A DNA stretch of 64,000 nt from a candidate division BRC1 bacterium HGW-BRC1-1 (GTDB lineage Bacteria; Sumerlaeota; Sumerlaeia; Sumerlaeales; Sumerlaeaceae): positions 300,332-364,331 of the forward strand of contig PHCB01000007.1 of assembly GCA_002842095.1 (NCBI GenBank), read 5' to 3'. Position numbers and translations under genes: made by a program. The notes below the pieces were generated by a model. The model saw only the letters and a list, made by a program, of their open reading frames with translations, had not been told where the DNA came from and searched no databases. Numbering within the stretch: the stretch's first letter is position 1; each line of letters opens with the position of its first letter. Of this stretch, positions 1-8,893 are shown piece by piece.

Positions 1-1
1 C

Positions 2-2928
2 GAAACGCGCGCCCGCCTCGCCGCCGTCTGGACCGACCCCCTCTCCCTCGACCCCAGCCGCCACGCCGCGAAGGTTACCCGCGAGGTTGCCGCCCGGCTT
101 GCCCTTCTCGCGCGCAGCCTCGAAGCCGCCGGCCACCCCGCCGCCGACGTCGCCGGTTTCCTCATGCGCTGCCTCTTCACCATGTTTGCCGAGGACGTGC
201 GCCTCATCCCCGAGGGCGGCTTCTCCGCGCTGCTCGAAAGCCTGCGCGCCCAGCCCGCCAATTTCCGCCCCATGGCCGAAAGCCTCTGGACCACCATGAA
301 CACCGGCGGCTTCTCGCCCATCCTGCGCGAGACCCTGCTGCGGTTCAACGGCGGCTTGTTCGAAACCTGCGACGCCCTGCCGCTGGACGCCGACCAGCTC
401 GCGCTGCTCATCGACGCCGCCCGCTCCGACTGGGGCGCGGTCGAGCCCGCCATCTTCGGCACGCTGCTCGAACGCGCGCTGGACCCCGTCGAGCGCCACA
501 AGCTGGGCGCCCACTACACCCCCCGCGCCTATGTCGAGCGCCTCGTCATGCCCACCATTGTCGAGCCCCTGCGCGACGAATGGGCAGCCGTCCAGGCCGC
601 CGCCGTCACCCTCGAGCGTCAGGGCAAACGCGCCGACGCCGTCGCCGAGCTGCGCGCCTTCCACCGCCGCCTGTGCGCCGTGCGCGTGCTCGATCCCGCC
701 TGCGGGTCGGGCAACTTCCTCTACGTCACCCTCGAACACCTCAAGCGCCTGGAGGGCGAGGTGCTCAACCTCCTCGAAGAACTCGACGAGGCCGAGTTTC
801 AGTTCGAGAGCGAGGGGTTCAACGTCGACCCCCACCAGCTTCTCGGCCTCGAAATCAACCCCCGCGCCGCCGCCATCGCCGACCTCGTGCTGTGGATCGG
901 CTACCTCCAGTGGCACTTCCGCACCAATTCCACAACATCGAATGCCGCGACGCCGTGCTCGCGTATGACGGCGTGGAACCGCTGCTCGACGCAGACGGCA
1001 ACCCCGTTACGCACTGGGACGGACGCACCACAAAGACTCACCCCGTCACCGGCGAAGAAGTCCCCGACGAAACCGCCCGCGAGCCGGTGATGCGGTATCT
1101 CAACCCAAGGAAAGCCGAGTGGCCGGAGGCGGATTATGTTGTGGGGAATCCGCCGTTCATCGGCACCGCCCGTATGCGCGACGCGCTCGGCGACGGCTAC
1201 ACCGAGGCGCTACGCGCAACCCACAACGATGTCCCCGAGTCGTGCGACTTTGTCATGTACTGGTGGAACCATGCCGCGAATCTCCTGCGTGGGGCAGCCT
1301 TGGAGTGCGGTGGCCATGCCACCGCTTTGGCAGCCGAAGCCGCGCTTCGGCCGGATGCTGCCTCGCCCGGCAGAGCCGCCTTGCGCCGCTTCGGTTTCAT
1401 CACCACTAACAGCCTTCGGCAGACCTTCAACCGGCGCGTTCTTGAACGCCACATGGCCGCCTCTGACTCGACGGGTCCTGCTGCAACGCCACTCTCCATC
1501 GTCTTCGCAATTCCTGACCACCCTTGGGTGGACGCCGCCGATGGGGCAGCGGTGCGGATTGCGATGACCACAGCTGAGGCGGGCGAACACGCCGGTGATC
1601 TGCTTCGTGTCCTCGCGGAAGTCCCAAGCAGCAATGATGCCGCGAATGTATCTCTTGGACTCCAAATCGGTCGCATTGTCTCTGACTTAACCGTTGGGGC
1701 CGATGTTGGGGCGGCGGTTCCGCTCGATTCAAACAGCCTGCTTTCATCGCGCGGAGTTCAGGTCATAGGGTCGGGCTTCATCGTTACCGTTGAAGAAGCC
1801 GGGGCACTCGGCCTCGACCGTGTCCCCGGAATCGACAAGCATATCCGTCCATATCTGAACGGTCGGGACATCACCGCCACGCCGCGCGGTGTTATGGTGA
1901 TCGACCTGTTCGGGCTTTCTGTGGCGGAAGTCCAGGAGCGCTTTCCCGAAGTCTATCAGTGGGTGCGGGAGCGCGTAAAGCCCGAACGCGATCAGAACAA
2001 TCGAGCGTCATACCGCGATAACTGGTGGATTCACGGCGAACCACGAAGGAATTTCCGCCCCGCGCTCGATGGCCTCCCACGCTACATTGCCACCGTTGAA
2101 ACCTCGAAGCACCGTTTCTTTGTGTTCCTCGACGCGGCGATTCTGCCCGACAACATGCTCGTCAACATCGCCCTCGACGATGCGCGGTTCCTCGGAGTCC
2201 TGTCCAGCCGCGCACACGTCACATGGGCGCTCGCGGCGGGTGGCACTCTCGAAGATCGTCCACGCTACAACAAGACACGCTGCTTCGACCCGTTCCCCTT
2301 CCCCGTGTGCACCGACGCGCAGGCGGGGCGCATCCGGGAGCTGGGCGAGGCGCTGGACGCGCACCGCAAGCGCCAGCAGGCGCTGCATCCCGAGCTGACC
2401 ATCACCGGCATGTATAATGTGCTGGAGAAGCTGCGCGAGGGCGGGGTGCTGACGGCCAAAGAGAAGACCATCCACGAGCAGGGGCTGGTGTCCGTCCTGC
2501 GACAGATTCACGACGACCTCGACGCGGCGGTGTTCGACGCCTACGGCTGGCCCGCCACGCTGACCGACGAGGAAATCCTCGAGCGCCTCGTAGCCCTGAA
2601 CCACGAGCGCGCCGAAGAGGAAAAGCGCGGACAAGTCCGCTGGCTGCGCCCCGAATACCAATGCCCCGAAACGGCTCCCACGCAAGACAACACGCAGCAG
2701 GAACTGCAACTACCCAAAGACGCCCCCGCCGCAAAGACCACCGCAGGCGCCACGCCAGAGAAACTACCCTGGCCCGCCACCCTCCCCGAACAAGTCCAAG
2801 CCGTCCGAGCCCAAAGAGCCCGCCTCGGCCCCGTAACCGCCGAAACCATAGCCCAAACCTTCCAAGGGCGCCGGAGCAAACAAGTTACCGAGATACTGGA
2901 AACGCTGAAAATACTGGGTGAAAGGTAA
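2..2928 (+). pseudogene. MmeI/YeeA-like DNA methyltransferase of a restriction-modification protein, 5'-partial and frame-disrupted
   Basis: This gene runs in from the left edge without a start codon. Reading frame 2 is open to about 925 and holds the helical spacer and methyltransferase motif I (DPACGSGNF, about 692-718). Frame 1 then continues ([15 protein letters not shown]) to the stop at 2928 and holds the N6-adenine motif IV (NPPF, about 1147-1158), a target-recognition-like region and a C-terminal helical tail. The two halves abut at 922-928. Family members normally have roughly a dozen residues between QWHFRT and FHNIE, so a small out-of-frame deletion is inferred; a sequencing or assembly error is the alternative. 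Known MmeI/YeeA relatives are SAM-dependent adenine methyltransferases, often fused to an N-terminal nuclease domain, which would lie outside the window. An in-frame hairpin repeat interrupts the protein at about 1293-1380. The family call is firm; the functional state is unknown. Confidence 0.8.
1293..1380. repeat. Triple-hairpin palindromic repeat inserted in frame in the methyltransferase gene
   Basis: Three hairpins follow one another: 8-bp arms GCGGTGGC/GCCACCGC with loop CAT (1307-1325), 8-bp arms GCCGAAGC/GCTTCGGC with loop CGC (1333-1351), and 5-bp arms CTGCC/GGCAG (1358-1373). The unit adds about 27 residues (beginning near [10 protein letters not shown]) between NHAANLLR and RFGFITTNS, which are nearly adjacent in family members. 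It looks like a REP/MITE-type mobile palindrome that kept the frame open. The exact ends are uncertain. Confidence 0.75.
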
Positions 2929-2982
2929 ATTACGAATTACGAATTAAAGCAGAAACTACGAGCCAATTCGTAATTCGTAATT
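2928..2982. repeat. Perfect 18-bp inverted repeat of the AATTCGTAATT type
   Basis: The left arm is 2928-2945 and the right arm 2965-2982. Each is the exact reverse complement of the other and is built from nested AATTCGTAATT units, with a 19-nt loop. The repeat sits between two convergent genes and begins on the last base of the stop codon at 2926-2928. A related copy lies at 6618-6648. It may act as a bidirectional transcription end, although it lacks a GC-rich stem. Confidence 0.8.
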
Positions 2983-2987
2983 CGATT

Positions 2988-5900
2988 CTACGGCATGTAC
3001 GTGAAGGAGTAGTTGTCCGTCTCGTCGGTCTCGGGTATAAGATCGGTGGAGTCGGTCAATACGCCCACTACCCAGGGGCCCGTGGGCACTGAGCCCCAAA
3101 TTGATTCCCGATATCCCCTAATGCCTCCGCCGATCTGGCCCGTCTTCACGAATCGTCCGCTCTCATCGAGACGCCCGTAAAACGCCTCGGTCCAACCTCC
3201 CATTGCATCGGATTGAGAGAAGGTAACCGTCACATCGTTGCCGTCTCGGGTCACTGTGGGTTTAGTACCAAAGTGCCCGTTCCAGAAGGGAGTCGTGGGG
3301 TTATGTAGGGTCACTCTTCCCGCGAGCGCGAAGGCATTGTCCCGTGGCTGGAGGTCGACCCAACTATCATGGATTCCTTCACGGTCCGCGATTGCTGTCA
3401 TCGAATAGATTCCGTCCGGGACAGAGTTCAGTGACTGTGTGAAAGAAAACGTCTTGGTCTCATTTGCTGACAAGTATACCTTTTCCGAACTGGTGAGTGT
3501 TATTCCACTGCGCGTCAGGCTTGCTCCACCCGTTGTGGAATGGAATAGTTCCACCCAGAAAGACGCGGCGTTTGACGTCTTGTTTGTAATGGTGGCCGTC
3601 CATCGCACAGTGGTTAAGGGGGCAAGGCTTGCCGGTGCCAATTGAACCGGATCAATCGCCGCACTCACTATTGCCACGTCGCCGGTGCCTGTCCATGTCG
3701 GCGGCAGCGGTTCGTAACCCTTCGAGTTATTACGTTCTTCCGTCTCCGGAACGATATCGGTGGAGTCCACCATGGCAATTAAATCCGACCCCAGGGGTGC
3801 GGTGCCATCCAGGGAGACCGTAACCGTGGCGCCGGCATCTATCGACGAAGAAATCTTAGCACCCGGCCCGATAAAGTCATTTTCTCGCAAGTAACCTTCG
3901 CGCGCGAACGTCCCGTGGATTACTTCCACCCAGAAGCCGTAGGGGGGTGATGCGGCCGGGCCATTATTGCGAATGACGCCGGTCACCGTGACACTGGTTC
4001 CGTTCACCGCGAAGGTCGGTTCGCCCAACCACTCGACATCGCATTGTGGCGTTTGGGTATTTCGCACCAACAGCCGCTTGCCCGCAATGGGTGCCCAGTT
4101 GTTCGCGTAATTCCATTCAAAGGGTCCGCCCAAGCCCGGCCGGTTAATCATCGGCACGACTGTGTAAACACCGTCAGGAATCCAATTGGCAATCTGCCCG
4201 GCGGGGGAGTGCATCATGGTTCCTCCGGTGAACTGGAAGAAGGATGAACCGGTAAGCGTGGCACCACCGCGCCACATATCAAACCCGCCTGTTTTCGAAA
4301 GAAAAAGCTCGGCCCACATGGGAGTGGGTTCTGGTCCCGAAATACCCCAGGTCGCGGTCAGTGGCGTCCCCGGCTGAAGAGCAGTGGGGAAGGCCGGGGT
4401 GAAGTCCCCAGAGGTTAAAACGTAATCCTTGCTGTACTGCGCCGTCGCCACGGCAACCTCGTTTATCACGACCTCAATTTGTTGCGGAAGAGGCGGAGCC
4501 CATCCGACAACCTGGCTGAATTCCACCGTGTGGAAACCCGGCGAAATACCCACGGGTGGGGCCTCGACGGACAACCATTCGCCACCGTCAACGCGCCACT
4601 GCGCGCCCGCCGCCAGAGCTGCTGCGGGCTGGATTTCAGCACGCAACCACCCTGATGCCGCGATCATCTGCACCGGTAGCGCAGCGTAGGTTCCGGTGGG
4701 TTCGGTGGGACTGAATTCCTGGGCAAAAGGTGCGGTGATCGCGTAGACTTGACGCCCCCCGTCCATGCGAAACGCCACGGGGATCTGTTGCGAAACCTGA
4801 GCCGCCACTGCAGCTTCTTTAGAAGCAGGATAGCCAGCCGGATAGGTCAGCCGCGCGATCCTGAAATCCTCCCACGACGCTGCACCAAATCGCGCAACGT
4901 CTTCCTCGGAGAACTCGACCCGCAACTGGGCTCCGTCGCCGCCAAAGCGTGTTCCCTCGGGCAGGACCACTGTAAACGCGTTATCCACGCGCTTACCCTG
5001 CACCGCAATCTCGGCCGCGCGATCCAACAGCATCGGCGCTGGTAGCGCCACATCTGCCGTCGCCACGGTGCCGCTATCCGTCAGCAGGGCTGGCTGGTAA
5101 TAACCGAATGGATCGGCACCAAACACGCCCGCTCCCGGTGTTGCCGAAAGCTGCCCCTCGCTCACATTAACCCGTGGGCGGTACACTGCTTGGTATGGCA
5201 CCCAAGAATCAGGCTCTGAATCAGAGGTTCGGGGGATAGGCCGCACCCCGGCCACAAAAATGCCATGCCCCACAGACGCCAACTGTCTGACCGAAATCTC
5301 AATGCCCCTGTCGGCCAGGGGACGCCAGCGCGCGCCATCATAAAGAGAAATTCCTCGTGAGACAACGCCAGGCTCGACCATTCGAAACCAACCGCCAGCA
5401 ATTGGTCGCTCGCCTACAATCAACAGGGAACTAATATAGTCATCAAATAATGGATATGAACCCGTGCCAGACCAGTCGAAACCATTCCATTTAGCCACGT
5501 AATGAAATGGAGGAAATCCAGTGCCTGGGTTTATCGAGTAGTACTGAACCGCGGCAAACAGTTCGCTATCGCGCACTGCAATGGACGATACCGCATCAAG
5601 CTGACCGGTTCCGACACTGTTCCAGGCGTTGCCATCCCATCGGGCGATGCTGTTTACGATCTTGCTGTCGACCCGGTTGAACCGCCCGCCTACAAAAAGG
5701 GACGTGCTGCTTTCGCCATCGATGGATGAAATAGTTCCGTTAAAATCGCCCGGCAAGCGATTCCAGCGAATTCCATCCCATCGATGAACGGTACTCGTAA
5801 TGGAACTGTCGCCGTACTCCGCCGCAGCCGCAAAGAGATCATCTCCCACCGCTGCAATCTTTGTTACGCTGGTTTCCAGTCCCTCACCCATGTCCTCCCA

Positions 5901-6461
5901 TGAAATGCCATTCCATCGTGTAACGCCGTTGGCGGGGATTCCGCCTACTTCCGTGAAGTGACCTCCGACCACCAATGCTCCATTCAAACTCGCCAACCCG
6001 GAGACGGGGCCATTCATCATGCCCCCTACCTGCGTCCAGGCTACACCATCCCATCGCAATACACAATCAATCACGGGTTCGAAATCTGCCGAAAAACGGC
6101 AACTAACATAAAGCGCATTATCCAGCCCAAACAAATTATTGATGTCTGCGACGGCACCCGGAAGGTCGGCCCAGTATTTCGCGTCGTATCCCCACTCCGG
6201 CCCTGGCACCGTGGCCGGAATGCCCGGGGCAGCAAACGTTGCCGCTGAGGCTCCTGCGTCGCGAATCGTACGCAGTGCAGTTTCATCCGACTCCAACTGA
6301 GGCGTGGCGTCGGGCCCGATAGTAACATGGAAACCCGGCGGAACCTGAAAATCCTTGTAGTCAATCCCATCGCCCTGAGTCGCGCCGCCAGCCACCACCG
6401 TCAAAGCGGACACCGCAATAAAAGCTAATCCCGAGCGCACTATGCTGCTAAAGGGTTCCAT
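2988..6461 (-). CDS. Large secreted modular protein with propeller-like, PEGA-like and CARDB-like repeats
   Basis: This 1157-residue protein has an N-terminal signal sequence (hydrophobic core at about residues 9-25, ending in AGG-A). Residues about 95-430 contain repeated blades with the motif WDGxxWxxxG followed by a hydrophobic strand and VGG, as in Kelch/WD-type propellers of surface proteins. About 600-680 is a PEGA-like module (AQWRVDGGEW...GFHTVEF). From about 720 to the end there are several CARDB-like beta-sandwich modules (for example VTGVIRNNGPAAS and WTATITNKTSNAAS, each with a WVE strand). No catalytic motif is visible. It most likely acts outside the cell as an adhesion or binding protein. 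It stands alone, convergent with the methyltransferase gene. The exact substrate or partner is unknown. Confidence 0.7.
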   Translation of the reverse strand: MEPFSSIVRSGLAFIAVSALTVVAGGATQGDGIDYKDFQVPPGFHVTIGPDATPQLESDETALRTIRDAGASAATFAAPGIPATVPGPEWGYDAKYWADLPGAVADINNLFGLDNALYVSCRFSADFEPVIDCVLRWDGVAWTQVGGMMNGPVSGLASLNGALVVGGHFTEVGGIPANGVTRWNGISWEDMGEGLETSVTKIAAVGDDLFAAAAEYGDSSITSTVHRWDGIRWNRLPGDFNGTISSIDGESSTSLFVGGRFNRVDSKIVNSIARWDGNAWNSVGTGQLDAVSSIAVRDSELFAAVQYYSINPGTGFPPFHYVAKWNGFDWSGTGSYPLFDDYISSLLIVGERPIAGGWFRMVEPGVVSRGISLYDGARWRPLADRGIEISVRQLASVGHGIFVAGVRPIPRTSDSEPDSWVPYQAVYRPRVNVSEGQLSATPGAGVFGADPFGYYQPALLTDSGTVATADVALPAPMLLDRAAEIAVQGKRVDNAFTVVLPEGTRFGGDGAQLRVEFSEEDVARFGAASWEDFRIARLTYPAGYPASKEAAVAAQVSQQIPVAFRMDGGRQVYAITAPFAQEFSPTEPTGTYAALPVQMIAASGWLRAEIQPAAALAAGAQWRVDGGEWLSVEAPPVGISPGFHTVEFSQVVGWAPPLPQQIEVVINEVAVATAQYSKDYVLTSGDFTPAFPTALQPGTPLTATWGISGPEPTPMWAELFLSKTGGFDMWRGGATLTGSSFFQFTGGTMMHSPAGQIANWIPDGVYTVVPMINRPGLGGPFEWNYANNWAPIAGKRLLVRNTQTPQCDVEWLGEPTFAVNGTSVTVTGVIRNNGPAASPPYGFWVEVIHGTFAREGYLRENDFIGPGAKISSSIDAGATVTVSLDGTAPLGSDLIAMVDSTDIVPETEERNNSKGYEPLPPTWTGTGDVAIVSAAIDPVQLAPASLAPLTTVRWTATITNKTSNAASFWVELFHSTTGGASLTRSGITLTSSEKVYLSANETKTFSFTQSLNSVPDGIYSMTAIADREGIHDSWVDLQPRDNAFALAGRVTLHNPTTPFWNGHFGTKPTVTRDGNDVTVTFSQSDAMGGWTEAFYGRLDESGRFVKTGQIGGGIRGYRESIWGSVPTGPWVVGVLTDSTDLIPETDETDNYSFTYMP

Positions 6462-6617
6462 GGAGTTTCACGCTTTCTCTCCCACCGGCAGCGCTAACGC
6501 ATCCCACCATAAAAAGCCGCTCGCGCCATTGTTGCCGAGGGGGTTATCTCTTTCAATTGATGGAAGCATTCAGACTTTAAAATGAGAAGTCAACAACGAG
6601 CTGGCGGACCCGCTTCC

Positions 6618-6648
6618 ATTCGTAATTCCTAATTAGTAATTCGTAATT
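6618..6648. repeat. Second copy of the AATTCGTAATT repeat overlapping a gene end
   Basis: The segment contains ATTCGTAATT, CCTAATTAG and TAATTCGTAAT units matching the 2928-2982 repeat. It overlaps the 3' end of the response-regulator gene, so the last residues (KLRITN) and the stop codon TAG of that gene are encoded by the repeat. Confidence 0.65.
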
Positions 6649-7165
6649 TCACGGATTCCGGGTTATCGCTCGGCGCTTGTTGTTCTTCTTCTTCGTCCCC
6701 GATGGGCTCGTTCTCCGGCGTTGGATCCATTGAAAACGGAATGTTTATCTCCCCTGTGGTGAGGGTCGGAGCAGGAGAAAGCCCCTCCGGTTTGGCTTCG
6801 GTGACGTTCTCATTCCCGCTGACTTTATCTATGGCGCTCATCATGGCTGCCAGGGTGGTTGGCTTGCGGAGGATCGAATGGAATCCGGCGCTCAGGATGG
6901 TTTCGTCGGCCGCATCGGTGCCGGTAATGCAAATTGCGGGAATTTCCGCATAGGACTGAAAACCGCGAAGCCGTTTGAGGAATTGGAATCCATCCATGTT
7001 GGGCATTTCGAGGTCGATGATGGCGAGTTCCGGTCGGGCCTCTTTCAACCAGAGAAGTGCTTCCATTCCTTCGGTGTATGCAAAGACGGTGTGGTCGAGG
7101 GTTTTCAGGAATTTTTCGATAACCTGCAGTGCATCCGGGTTGTCGTCAACGAGCAGAATACGCAT
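6629..7165 (-). CDS. Stand-alone response regulator (receiver domain) with acidic C-terminal tail
   Basis: The protein begins MRILLVDDNPD, the classic first strand of a CheY-like receiver. It has the acidic pair near residues 7-8, the phosphoacceptor Asp51 (IIDLEMPNMDG), the Thr in CITGTDA and the Lys in LRKPTT. No DNA-binding or enzymatic output domain follows; the last 55 or so residues are a Glu/Pro-rich tail. The ATG at 7165 is preferred to a TTG 37 codons upstream because the receiver fold starts there and a GGGTAG purine stretch precedes it. No histidine kinase is adjacent, so it probably relays phosphate by protein contact. It is divergent from the lolA-like gene. Its C-terminus and stop come from an intergenic repeat. 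Confidence 0.85.
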   Translation of the reverse strand: MRILLVDDNPDALQVIEKFLKTLDHTVFAYTEGMEALLWLKEARPELAIIDLEMPNMDGFQFLKRLRGFQSYAEIPAICITGTDAADETILSAGFHSILRKPTTLAAMMSAIDKVSGNENVTEAKPEGLSPAPTLTTGEINIPFSMDPTPENEPIGDEEEEQQAPSDNPESVKLRITN

Positions 7166-7345
7166 GGTTCTATCTACCCTTCCGAGTAATGGACTGGGGT
7201 TTGCCTCGCTGTTAGTGGTGGAGGCGCGATTCCTTAGAATGGGTAACATCGAAGATTTCGTTTTGGCAAGTGTCAAAGTGAGGGAGCTTTGTTCGATATC
7301 CTTTTTGCAAAGCCCTTGTTGATGATAACCGGAAGGAATTAATCA

Positions 7346-8020
7346 GTGAAAAAGGTTCTTTTAGCCGCAGGGTTGATGGGCGTGTTGGTAGTGGCGGGTG
7401 CTGCGTTTGCGGCTGATTCGCAGGCCGTGGATCTGTTGGGAAAATTAGAGACGAAATACGCCTCCATACAGACCGTTTCCGGTTCCTTCGTGCAGGTGCG
7501 CGATGACAAGGCTTTCGGCGAGAAGATGACATCGACCGCCAACTTCTATCTGTTAAAACCCAACAACTTTCGTGCAGAGTATCAGGCGCCCGACGAATCG
7601 GTGAATCTGATTAGTGGCGAGTTTTCATACCGCTACGTTCCCAAGCTTCGCCAGGTGGAACGTTATCGCTTTCGCAATTCGGGCACGGCGCAGGACCTGA
7701 ACTTCATGCTGCTGGGTTTCGGCGTGAAGACCGATGATGTGCTGAAAAGCTATAACGTGAATTACGTGTCCGACGCCGGTCCAGGCCGGGTGGGGGTCAG
7801 ATTAACGCCCCGGAATCCTGAGAATGCGGCTTTCAAAAACATCACCGTGGCCGTGGACGCCAAGACGTTTGTGCCCGAGCAATTCTCCATGGAGCAACTT
7901 GATGGAGTGACCGTGACGGCCACGTTGCAGGGTGCTTCGTTGCAAGTTGGTGCGCCGATCGATAAGGCGAAGTTTACCCCGCGCTGGCCGCGGGAAGCTG
8001 AAGTAGTGGATATTCAATAA
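7346..8020 (+). CDS. lolA: Outer-membrane lipoprotein carrier protein LolA-like
   Basis: This 224-residue periplasmic protein has a clean signal peptide (MKKVLLAAGLMGVL..., cleavage likely after AFA near residue 22). The body matches the LolA fold pattern: an early amphipathic helix (LLGKLETKYASIQTVSGSFVQ), a FYLLKPNNFRAEY strand pair and a SYRYVPKLRQVERY strand. LolA proteins chaperone lipoproteins from the inner to the outer membrane. The GTG start at 7346 is preceded by GGAAGGA at 7331-7337. The next gene is an LptE-like lipoprotein 60 bp downstream, forming an envelope-biogenesis pair. Divergent LolA-fold proteins can have other lipid-carrier roles, so the symbol is a family assignment. 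Confidence 0.8.
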   Translation: MKKVLLAAGLMGVLVVAGAAFAADSQAVDLLGKLETKYASIQTVSGSFVQVRDDKAFGEKMTSTANFYLLKPNNFRAEYQAPDESVNLISGEFSYRYVPKLRQVERYRFRNSGTAQDLNFMLLGFGVKTDDVLKSYNVNYVSDAGPGRVGVRLTPRNPENAAFKNITVAVDAKTFVPEQFSMEQLDGVTVTATLQGASLQVGAPIDKAKFTPRWPREAEVVDIQ

Positions 8021-8080
8021 GAGTTGCACTGCGTATTTGCCGTTGACGTTGCTCGCATAATCAGTTTCAGAATAGGCGCC

Positions 8081-8782
8081 ATGAACCGGTTAACATGTTC
8101 CCTTGTTGCGCGCTCGCGCGCCCGCTTTACATTTTGCCTGGTGGCTGGGCTGTGTGCTCTCGTCACTCTGACGGCATGTGCTGCCACTCTGGCACCCAGC
8201 CGCACGCTTCCTTCGCACATTCAGCGCATCTATGTTCGGGAGTTCAAGAACAGCTCGCGCATGTATGGTTTGCAGGCGGATCTGACGTTGTTTGTGAACG
8301 ATGAGTTCATGAGCGACGGACGTCTGGACGTTGTGCAATCCGAGCGGTCCGATGTGCGCCTCGAAGGTCGTATTAAGTCCTATAAGGATTTTAACTCGGC
8401 AACCGGCGGCGAGCGTTTCCCCCTGGTGACCACCGCCGAAATGGTGTGTGAGGTGGAACTGTGGGATCCCTATGACACCGATCGCGTGGTGCCCATGGCG
8501 CGTTACACCGTGCCGGCAAGCATCAGTTTTGTTTCCGACACGCGACGCTCCATTGAGGAACTGGACGTGGACGCCCGTGAGCGGCTATTGAAGCAGATGG
8601 CCACAAACATTTTTCAGGCGGTCATGAACGGCGGTCCCGACGATCTCTCGAAGCTGGAGAAAAAGGCTGTCGGGAAATGGCAGCAGCGCCACAATCCGAC
8701 GTTGCGTGAACCGGTCATGCAGGTTCCCCGGTTCCCGCGTCCCGGAGCGACGCCCGTTCCCACACCGGCATCCGGGAAATAA
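8081..8782 (+). CDS. LptE-like outer-membrane lipoprotein
   Basis: The product has 233 residues with an N-terminal hydrophobic segment and a lipobox ending LTAC (lipidated Cys33). The mature part begins with a strand motif (RIYVREFKNSSRMYGLQADLT) followed by VNDEFMSDGRLDVVQSERSDVRLEGRI. That pattern is typical of LptE-type lipoproteins that plug LptD during lipopolysaccharide export. The C-terminal 30 residues are Pro-rich. The ATG at 8081 is chosen because it directly precedes the signal sequence; a TTG 57 bp upstream would add an unlikely leader. A strong intrinsic terminator follows, so it ends a two-gene unit with the lolA-like gene. Confidence 0.65.
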   Translation: MNRLTCSLVARSRARFTFCLVAGLCALVTLTACAATLAPSRTLPSHIQRIYVREFKNSSRMYGLQADLTLFVNDEFMSDGRLDVVQSERSDVRLEGRIKSYKDFNSATGGERFPLVTTAEMVCEVELWDPYDTDRVVPMARYTVPASISFVSDTRRSIEELDVDARERLLKQMATNIFQAVMNGGPDDLSKLEKKAVGKWQQRHNPTLREPVMQVPRFPRPGATPVPTPASGK

Positions 8783-8827
8783 GCCCGCCGCACCCGAACG
8801 AACCCTTACGGGAGAATCCGGAATTTT

Positions 8828-8868
8828 GCGCCGCTCCGATTGGATTTCATCGGAGCGGCGCTTTTGTT
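8828..8868 (+). terminator. Intrinsic terminator after the lolA/lptE-like pair
   Basis: A perfect 13-bp GC-rich stem (arms 8828-8840 and 8849-8861) is followed directly by TTTTG. It lies between the lipoprotein stop at 8782 and the next start at 8894. Confidence 0.9.
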
Positions 8869-8893
8869 AACACGATTCTGAAAGGACCCAAAG

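Noticed and set aside
1307..1373. Reading the triple hairpin as a transcription terminator
   Set aside because: It lies inside coding sequence with no T-run and the frame stays open through it.
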